Below, in pieces: positions 1-5,259 of a stretch of 5,259 bases of DNA. This DNA is from Verrucomicrobiota bacterium (GTDB lineage: Bacteria > Verrucomicrobiota > Verrucomicrobiia > Limisphaerales > UBA1096). The position numbers and the translations under genes are program-made. The notes under the pieces were generated by a model. That model worked only from the letters and a program-made list of their open reading frames with translations. It had not been told where the DNA came from and ran no database searches. The stretch spans positions 1-5,259 of the forward strand of contig DQOE01000270.1 in NCBI GenBank assembly GCA_015658765.1, given 5' to 3'. Position 1 is the first letter of the stretch; each line of letters starts with the position of its first letter.

Positions 1-1197
1 CGCGGTCAGGCGGAAGTCGCCGTCGTGCACCTTCGCGATCTCGCGCAGGCCGGTCCGCATCGGGGATTCGTCGGTGTCGGCGACGCGGCCGTTTTCGATG
101 AACAACGTCAGGTGGCTGTTGCCGTTCTCGTCGTCGATCCAGCCGTAGCGGTCGCCGTTGTGGTCGAACGCAAACGGCCGCGCCTGGCCAAGCGCGTAGC
201 CGAGCCGGTTTTCGACTTCGCCGCGAAACCAGTCCAAGCCGCGATCCTCGATCGTGTACTTGAGTCGCGCGTGTCTGCGGTCAACGCGGTCGCCGAAGTC
301 GCGCTGCGTGGTGACGATTTTCTCGGCGACATCGGTCACTTGCCCCGGCGTGCAAAAGCCGAGCACATCCGCCAGGCGCGGGAAGGTTGTCTCCTTGCCG
401 TGGCTCATCCCCATGCCGCCGCCGGCGGTGACTGTGTAGCCGACGATTCGGTCGTCCTCGATGATGGCGATGAAGCCGAGGTCGTGCGCGAACACATCGA
501 CGTCGTTGCTCGGCGGGACGGCGATGACAATCTTGAATTTGCGCGGCAAGTAAGTCTTGCCGTAGATCGGCTCGGCTTCCGGCTCGGGACTTGGCGTCAC
601 GTTTTCCTTCTCGCCGTTTTCGTCGGTCAGCCAAATCTCGTGGTACGCCCGCGTCGCCGGCGTGAGGTGGGCGCTGATCGCCTTGGCCATCTCCAGCGCC
701 TCGGCGTGCAACTTGGATTGGTACGGGTTCGGGTTGCACATCACGTTGCGGTTCACGTCGCCGCACGCCGCGATCGTGTCCATCAACGAGTCGTTGATTT
801 CCCGGATGGTCGTCTTGAGATTTTTCTTGATGATGCCGTGCAATTGGAACGCCTGGCGCGTGGTGAGCTTGAGCGCACCGTTGGCATAGTCGGTGCAGAA
901 GCGATCCATGTCCAGCCACTGCTGCGGCGTGCAAACCCCGCCGGGCACGCGCACGCGCGTCATGAACGCAAAGGCCCGTTCCTGCTTGGCCTTGCGCCGC
1001 TCCCCCCGCAGATCGCGATCGTCCTGCTGATAGATGCCGTGGAACTTAGTCAGTTGCGTGTCGTCCGCGGCCAACGCGCCGGTGGAGTCGTCCCGCAACC
1101 CGTCGGCGATGGTGCCCCGGAGGAGATTGCTGTCGGCCTTGATGGTTTCGTTCTTGGCCAGCTTTGGCTCGTCGGCGGGTTTGTTTGGGTCGGTCAT
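1..1197 (-). CDS. cysI: Assimilatory sulfite reductase, hemoprotein (beta) subunit, 3'-truncated by the window edge
   Basis: CysI catalyses the six-electron reduction of sulfite to sulfide in the cytoplasm, using siroheme coupled to a 4Fe-4S cluster. I translated the minus strand and matched it from memory to E. coli CysI (about 570 residues). Matching blocks are [12 protein letters not shown] (23-34), [13 protein letters not shown] (52-64), [12 protein letters not shown] (115-126), DVNRNVMC (147-154), TYLPRKFK (215-222), [10 protein letters not shown] (295-304) and [10 protein letters not shown] (362-371). Siroheme-binding basic residues appear conserved: R81, R150, K220 and K222, matching E. 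coli R83, R153, K215 and K217. The cluster/siroheme cysteines lie in the missing C-terminal third (about 170 residues). An acidic, proline-rich stretch at 193-210 is slightly longer than in E. coli. The ATG at 1197 is directly preceded by an in-frame TAA, which fixes the start; there is no clear Shine-Dalgarno. The flavoprotein partner CysJ or a ferredoxin route is not visible. A nitrite reductase is much less likely given the CysI-specific blocks. Confidence 0.95.
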   Translation of the reverse strand, partial: MTDPNKPADEPKLAKNETIKADSNLLRGTIADGLRDDSTGALAADDTQLTKFHGIYQQDDRDLRGERRKAKQERAFAFMTRVRVPGGVCTPQQWLDMDRFCTDYANGALKLTTRQAFQLHGIIKKNLKTTIREINDSLMDTIAACGDVNRNVMCNPNPYQSKLHAEALEMAKAISAHLTPATRAYHEIWLTDENGEKENVTPSPEPEAEPIYGKTYLPRKFKIVIAVPPSNDVDVFAHDLGFIAIIEDDRIVGYTVTAGGGMGMSHGKETTFPRLADVLGFCTPGQVTDVAEKIVTTQRDFGDRVDRRHARLKYTIEDRGLDWFRGEVENRLGYALGQARPFAFDHNGDRYGWIDDENGNSHLTLFIENGRVADTDESPMRTGLREIAKVHDGDFRLTA

Positions 1198-1257
1198 TTA
1201 AGTGTCACATCGCGGATTGGCGAACGGCGAAGCTAGCACGAAAGTAGCTCTGAACTC

Positions 1258-1286
1258 AATCTGCGCTTGGCCAAGCGAAGTGTAAA
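1258..1286 (-). promoter_or_regulatory. Candidate sigma70-type promoter for cysI
   Basis: On the minus strand a TTTACA box (1286-1281, 5 of 6 to the -35 consensus) is followed after 17 bases by CAGATT (1263-1258, only 3 of 6 to the -10). Transcription would start near 1251, leaving a leader of about 54 bases. The spacer is exactly filled by the palindrome CGCTTGGCCAAGCG. The weak -10 makes the assignment tentative. It would fit a promoter that needs an activator, but that is inference. Confidence 0.3.
1264..1277. promoter_or_regulatory. 14-bp perfect palindrome, possible operator
   Basis: CGCTTGGCCAAGCG is a perfect inverted repeat with no spacer, lying in the noncoding gap between divergent cysI and metK. 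It falls between the candidate -35 and -10 boxes of cysI and about 25 bp upstream of the metK -35 candidate. It could be bound by a dimeric regulator acting on one or both genes. No regulator is identified. Related GCTTGGC words occur in the other two noncoding gaps of the window. Confidence 0.35.
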
Positions 1287-1302
1287 TTCGGCAAAAAACG
1301 CC

Positions 1303-1331
1303 TTGAACCATGGAAAAACTGGACATATCAT
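1303..1331 (+). promoter_or_regulatory. Candidate sigma70-type promoter for metK-ahcY
   Basis: TTGAAC (1303-1308, 4 of 6 to the -35 consensus) and TATCAT (1326-1331, 5 of 6 to the -10) are separated by an ideal 17 bases. The predicted transcription start is near 1338, giving a leader of about 48 bases before the metK ATG. This is the best-scoring pair I can see in the gap. It stands back to back with the cysI promoter candidate, the two -35 boxes being about 16 bp apart. Confidence 0.5.
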
Positions 1332-1355
1332 CATATCTTGATTTGTTGATATCAA
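1324..1355 (+). repeat. 8-bp-periodic array and TTGATATCAA palindrome, possible metK-ahcY operator
   Basis: The stretch divides into four 8-mers: CATATCAT, CATATCTT, GATTTGTT and GATATCAA. The first two are near-identical direct repeats. ATATC (1333-1337) and GATAT (1348-1352) form an inverted pair around 10 bases, and TTGATATCAA (1346-1355) is a perfect 10-bp palindrome. The array covers the candidate -10 and the predicted start of transcription, a position where a bound repressor would block RNA polymerase. The spacing recalls tandem 8-bp met boxes, but the sequence is not the MetJ consensus. ArsR-family SahR proteins are known to control SAM-cycle genes in Proteobacteria; whether one acts here cannot be judged. 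Confidence 0.4.
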
Positions 1356-1385
1356 ACCGGTCGCTTGCGGCTTAAATCACATTTT

Positions 1386-2564
1386 ATGGGCAAAAACTAC
1401 ATTTTCTCCTCCGAGTCGGTTGGCGAAGGCCATCCCGACAAAGTCTCCGACACGATCTCCGACGCCGTGCTGGACGCCTGCCTCGCGCAGGATCGCCGCA
1501 GCCGCGTCGCCTGCGAGACATTGGTCAAGAGCAACGTCGTCTGCGTCGGCGGCGAAATCACGACCAAGGCCAAGTTCGACATCGACCAGGTCGTGCGCGA
1601 TGCCATCCGCGGGATCGGCTACGTGAACGACGATGATGTGTTTCACGCCGACAGCGTGTTCATCAACAATTACCTGACCGCGCAGAGTCCGGACATTTCG
1701 CAGGGCGTCGATGCCAAGGCCGCGTCCGGCAAAGCCACCGCCGAGCAGGGCGCGGGTGACCAAGGGCTGATGTTCGGCTTCGCCTGCGACGAGACGCCGG
1801 AACTGATGCCGGCGCCGATCATGTACGCGCACAAACTCGGCCGGCAACTGACCAAGCTGCGCAAGGCGGGCAAGGCCAAGTGGCTCCGCCCCGACGCCAA
1901 GAGCCAGGTCTCCGTGCAGTACATCAACGACAAGCCGGTGAAGATCACCAACGTGGTCATCTCCACCCAGCACGCCGCCGCCGCCTCGAACAAGACGATC
2001 CGCGACTTCATCACAAAGCAGGTCATCCAAAAAGTGTTGCCGAAAAAAATGCTGTCCCGCGATACGCAGATTCTCATAAACCCAACTGGCCGCTTTGTCG
2101 TTGGCGGACCGGCGGGCGACAGTGGCCTGACCGGGCGCAAGATCATCGTCGACACCTACGGCGGCATGGGCCGGCACGGCGGCGGCGCATTCAGCGGCAA
2201 GGACCCGAGCAAGGTGGACCGCAGCGCCGCGTACATGGGCCGTTACGTCGCTAAAAACATCGTCGCCGCCGGCTTGGCCGAGCGCTGCGAAATCCAGTTC
2301 GCCTACGCCATCGGCTATCCGGACCCGGTCTCCGTCTGCATCGACACCTTCGGCACCGGCATCGTGGACGACGGGAAAATCGCGGCAGCCGTCGAAAAAG
2401 TTTTCAGCTTCAAGCCAGCCAACATCGTCCGGCAACTCAAGCTGCTGCGCCCGATTTATTCGATGACAACCAACTACGGCCACTTCGGCAAGGTTGACGA
2501 CTTGGACACAATCACTTGGGAGAAAACGGACAAGGTGGCGGCGCTCAAACGGGCTATCAAATAA
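1386..2564 (+). CDS. metK: S-adenosylmethionine synthetase (methionine adenosyltransferase)
   Basis: MetK makes SAM from methionine and ATP, releasing phosphate and diphosphate; it is cytosolic and normally a tetramer. The 392-residue product has the usual family length (E. coli 384) and all the expected landmarks. These are GHPDKVSD (15-22) with the catalytic-site histidine at 16, GAGDQGLMF (122-130) with D125, [10 protein letters not shown] (233-242), LTGRK (248-252) with R251 and K252, and the phosphate-binding signature GGGAFSGKD (265-273) followed by KVDRS. The C-terminal YGHFG (364-368) and WEKTDK (378-383) are also typical. The ATG at 1386 begins [15 protein letters not shown], which fits the family N-terminus. 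An in-frame TTG at 1365 would add seven unsupported residues. No Shine-Dalgarno precedes the ATG (AAATCACATTTT). It is followed by ahcY after 11 bases, so the two are almost certainly cotranscribed. Confidence 0.98.
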   Translation: MGKNYIFSSESVGEGHPDKVSDTISDAVLDACLAQDRRSRVACETLVKSNVVCVGGEITTKAKFDIDQVVRDAIRGIGYVNDDDVFHADSVFINNYLTAQSPDISQGVDAKAASGKATAEQGAGDQGLMFGFACDETPELMPAPIMYAHKLGRQLTKLRKAGKAKWLRPDAKSQVSVQYINDKPVKITNVVISTQHAAAASNKTIRDFITKQVIQKVLPKKMLSRDTQILINPTGRFVVGGPAGDSGLTGRKIIVDTYGGMGRHGGGAFSGKDPSKVDRSAAYMGRYVAKNIVAAGLAERCEIQFAYAIGYPDPVSVCIDTFGTGIVDDGKIAAAVEKVFSFKPANIVRQLKLLRPIYSMTTNYGHFGKVDDLDTITWEKTDKVAALKRAIK

Positions 2565-2575
2565 GATTTTTTAAT

Positions 2576-4018
<1,443 letters not shown>

Positions 4019-4042
4019 ACCAAGCGCAACGCCGATATTAAA

Positions 4043-4078
4043 CGCAGAGGACGCGGAGACGTGGAGGGCCGCAGAGGG
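4043..4078 (+). repeat. Degenerate 9-bp tandem repeat (CGCAGAGGA type)
   Basis: Four consecutive 9-mers can be read: CGCAGAGGA, CGCGGAGAC, GTGGAGGGC and CGCAGAGGG. The first and last differ at one base; the middle two are diverged. The array is purine-rich on this strand, lies 25 bases after the ahcY stop, and is followed by seven T residues (4079-4085). It has no open reading frame of interest and no hairpin of its own. I recall similar GCAGAGG arrays in intergenic DNA of other environmental bacteria, which suggests an interspersed element rather than a local accident. Confidence 0.6.
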
Positions 4079-4087
4079 TTTTTTTGG

Positions 4088-4154
4088 GATCCGCAGATTA
4101 CGCAGATTTTCGCAGATTAAAAATCGAAGACCTCATCCGCGAAATCTGCGGATC
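4088..4154. repeat. CGCAGATT repeat with terminal 20-bp imperfect inverted repeat
   Basis: Three copies of CGCAGATT start at 4092, 4101 and 4111. The element is bounded by GATCCGCAGATT (4088-4099) and its exact reverse complement AATCTGCGGATC (4143-4154). The pairing extends inward to 4107 and 4135, giving 18 of 20 paired bases around a 27-base loop. As RNA or single-stranded DNA it would fold into a long hairpin in either orientation. No T-run follows the hairpin on either strand, so it is not a classical intrinsic terminator, though it could slow polymerase or protect the ahcY 3' end. It looks like a REP- or MITE-like interspersed repeat; no transposase or clear target-site duplication is visible. 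Confidence 0.7.
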
Positions 4155-4181
4155 AAGAAAACTTCAACCTCCCCCCGCTTT

Positions 4182-4206
4182 GCCAAACGCTTGGCTTGTT
4201 GCTTTT
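4182..4206 (+). terminator. Weak intrinsic terminator candidate for metK-ahcY
   Basis: GCCAA (4182-4186) and TTGGC (4191-4195) form a 5-bp stem with the four-base loop ACGC, followed by the T-rich tail TTGTTGCTTTT. The stem is short and the tail interrupted, so this is only the best of poor candidates in the gap between convergent ahcY and the WYL regulator. I see no good terminator for the minus-strand gene. Confidence 0.25.
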
Positions 4207-4232
4207 CCGAAAAATATTCGCTTCCTTGACGT

Positions 4233-5234
4233 TCATTCGCGGTTCGTTTCGAGAATGCGTTGGGCGGCTTCGCGGACGGATTGGGCCAGCTCGGCCGGCT
4301 TGATGACTTGGGCGTTGCCGCACCAGGTCATCACCCAGCGCTGCACCTCGTTCAGACTGTCGAGGCGCATCGTCAACTCCACGCCGCCGTCCTTCAGGTT
4401 TCGCTGCCTCTGCGTCGGGTGCCAGCGTTTCTCGCGGATGTAATCGGCGACGAGTTCGTTGAAGCGAATCACGATCTCCTGTTCCTTGTCACCGGTGACG
4501 ATGGCGAAGCTGCCGCGCAGCCGTTTCTCGAGCGAAAACTTTTTCGGCGGCTTGAACGTCTTGCCGGTCGGCTTCATGTCGCTGATGCGCGCCGGGGTGA
4601 AGGTGCGGATGTCGTTGCGCAAATGGCAGTGCGCGAACAGGAACCACTCGCTGTTGACGTTGGCCAAGTGGTACGGGTCGACGACGCGCGATGCGGCCTT
4701 GCGCGCGCCCGGCTTGCGGTAGTTGAATTGGAGTTGCCGGTGGCCGGCGGCGGCCTTGGCCAAAGCGTCGATGACGTCCAGATTCAACACCGGCTCGGCG
4801 CTGGTTCGGAACGAGATGCTTTGATCGAATTCGTCGAGGTTGAACGAGAGGGTGTCGGTCAGCGAGTCGGTGACCTTGCGAAAGGCGCTCATCAGCGGCT
4901 TCTCGAAGTTGGTGCCGCGGTACTGCTGCATCGCCTTCTCGGCGACGAGCATGGCGAACAACTCGCCCTCGCTGATTTGCACGGTCGGGAACTGCCCAAC
5001 CTCCCCATCGTAGCAGTAGCCGTTGTACGCCGGCTCGAACACGACCGGCAACTCCATCCGGTCGCGCATGAAGGCGATGTCGCGGTAAATCGTCTTGGTG
5101 GTCACCTCAAGCTCGGCGGCCAACTGGCTGGCGTTGGGATGATTCTCGCTCTTGAGGAAGTTGTGAATCTTGAGCATCCGCTCGATCGGCGGGCGGGTGT
5201 TTCGCTGGGGGATTCGTTTGCGCTTGGTTGCCAT
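4233..5234 (-). CDS. HTH-WYL domain transcriptional regulator
   Basis: This 333-residue protein is a predicted cytoplasmic DNA-binding regulator. Residues about 17-62 form a DeoR/HTH_11-type winged helix, with the likely recognition helix around VTTKTIYRDIAFMR (44-57). Residues about 150-225 are a WYL domain; the signature is W-F-L at 197-199 (SEWFLFAHC) with a downstream FTPARI containing R216. Residues about 250-330 match the C-terminal extension (WCX) usual in this family, including the W304-C305 region and a closing helix. WYL domains are thought to bind ligands, often nucleic acid or nucleotides, and several family members control DNA-damage, phage-defence or metabolic genes. The target here is unknown. 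The ATG at 5234 gives a basic N-terminal tail (MATKRKRIPQR) before the HTH; no in-frame stop is seen in the 25 bases upstream, so a slightly earlier start cannot be excluded. It lacks a Shine-Dalgarno. It is convergent to ahcY and need not regulate it. Confidence 0.93.
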   Translation of the reverse strand: MATKRKRIPQRNTRPPIERMLKIHNFLKSENHPNASQLAAELEVTTKTIYRDIAFMRDRMELPVVFEPAYNGYCYDGEVGQFPTVQISEGELFAMLVAEKAMQQYRGTNFEKPLMSAFRKVTDSLTDTLSFNLDEFDQSISFRTSAEPVLNLDVIDALAKAAAGHRQLQFNYRKPGARKAASRVVDPYHLANVNSEWFLFAHCHLRNDIRTFTPARISDMKPTGKTFKPPKKFSLEKRLRGSFAIVTGDKEQEIVIRFNELVADYIREKRWHPTQRQRNLKDGGVELTMRLDSLNEVQRWVMTWCGNAQVIKPAELAQSVREAAQRILETNRE

Positions 5235-5242
5235 GAACGACT

Positions 5243-5259
5243 GCCAAGCTAGGCCAAGC
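5243..5259 (-). promoter_or_regulatory. Direct repeat GCTTGGC-N3-GCTTGGC upstream of the WYL gene
   Basis: On the minus strand GCTTGGC occurs twice (5259-5253 and 5249-5243), one helical turn apart, ending eight bases before the regulator's ATG. It could be an autoregulatory operator or part of the promoter or leader. The window ends here, so context is missing and no -35/-10 pair can be assigned. Confidence 0.25.

Noticed and set aside
25..1236. Long plus-strand open frame (about 403 codons) opposite cysI
   Set aside because: It is rich in V, A, R and D with no recognisable domain. The minus strand encodes an unmistakable CysI over the same bases.
1219..1249. GGCGAA direct repeat and AGCTA/TAGCT inverted repeat in the cysI leader
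   Set aside because: Five- to six-base matches are expected by chance in a gap of this size, and no conserved leader fold is recognisable.
1332..1385. SAM or SAH riboswitch in the metK leader
   Set aside because: I could not find the conserved cores I know of SAM-I, SAM-II/V, SAM/SAH or SAH riboswitches, and the leader is only about 48 bases. A covariance-model search would settle it.
1365..1385. TTG start for metK, seven codons upstream of the ATG
   Set aside because: The added residues MRLKSHF are not part of the family N-terminus, and no ribosome-binding site supports TTG.
1377..2483. Minus-strand open frame (about 368 codons) opposite metK
   Set aside because: Same reason: metK is certain and the antisense translation shows no family features.
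2516..2575. Upstream TTG start for ahcY overlapping the end of metK
   Set aside because: The added 20 residues are glycine/glutamine-rich read-through of metK's last codons; ATG 2576 fits the family and the operon spacing.
4043..4154. CRISPR array
   Set aside because: Units are only 9-10 bases, directly abutting and degenerate, with no spacers and no cas genes.
4208..4220. CGAA/TTCG hairpin as terminator of the WYL gene
   Set aside because: Only four base pairs, and the T-run lies in the loop rather than after the stem.
4260..5252. Plus-strand open frame (about 330 codons) opposite the WYL regulator
   Set aside because: Compositionally a shadow frame (V/G/A/R/L-rich), while the opposite strand has a complete HTH-WYL protein.

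Overview
The window reads as ordinary chromosomal sequence from a free-living, G+C-rich bacterium. Its genes cover sulfur assimilation and the S-adenosylmethionine (SAM) cycle. The best taxonomic guess is a verrucomicrobial or related PVC-group organism. The grounds are the style of the HTH-WYL regulator, the absence of Shine-Dalgarno sequences before every start, and the CGCAGA-type intergenic repeats. This assignment is inferred from memory of those groups and is not proven by the sequence.

Layout, left to right. Positions 1-1197 on the minus strand hold the first 399 codons of an assimilatory sulfite reductase hemoprotein (cysI), which runs off the left edge. Positions 1198-1385 are a divergent, AT-richer promoter region. 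It contains a 14-bp perfect palindrome, back-to-back promoter candidates and an 8-bp-periodic array. Positions 1386-2564 on the plus strand are metK (SAM synthetase). Eleven bases later, 2576-4018 is ahcY (S-adenosylhomocysteine hydrolase). Positions 4019-4232 lie between convergent genes and carry two short-unit repeats, a long imperfect hairpin and a weak terminator candidate. Positions 4233-5234 on the minus strand are a complete HTH-WYL transcriptional regulator. The last 25 bases are its upstream region.

How the genes fit together: CysI reduces sulfite to sulfide, which feeds cysteine or homocysteine synthesis. MetK turns methionine and ATP into SAM. AhcY hydrolyses the S-adenosylhomocysteine left by methyltransferases to homocysteine and adenosine, and the homocysteine can be remethylated. 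metK and ahcY are almost certainly one transcription unit. cysI is transcribed divergently and may share regulatory DNA with them. The WYL regulator is convergent to ahcY, and nothing in the sequence ties it to the sulfur genes.

I found no evidence of a new defence system, mobile element, CRISPR array, RNA gene or recognisable riboswitch. The parts worth a second look are the regulatory DNA between cysI and metK and the repeats after ahcY.
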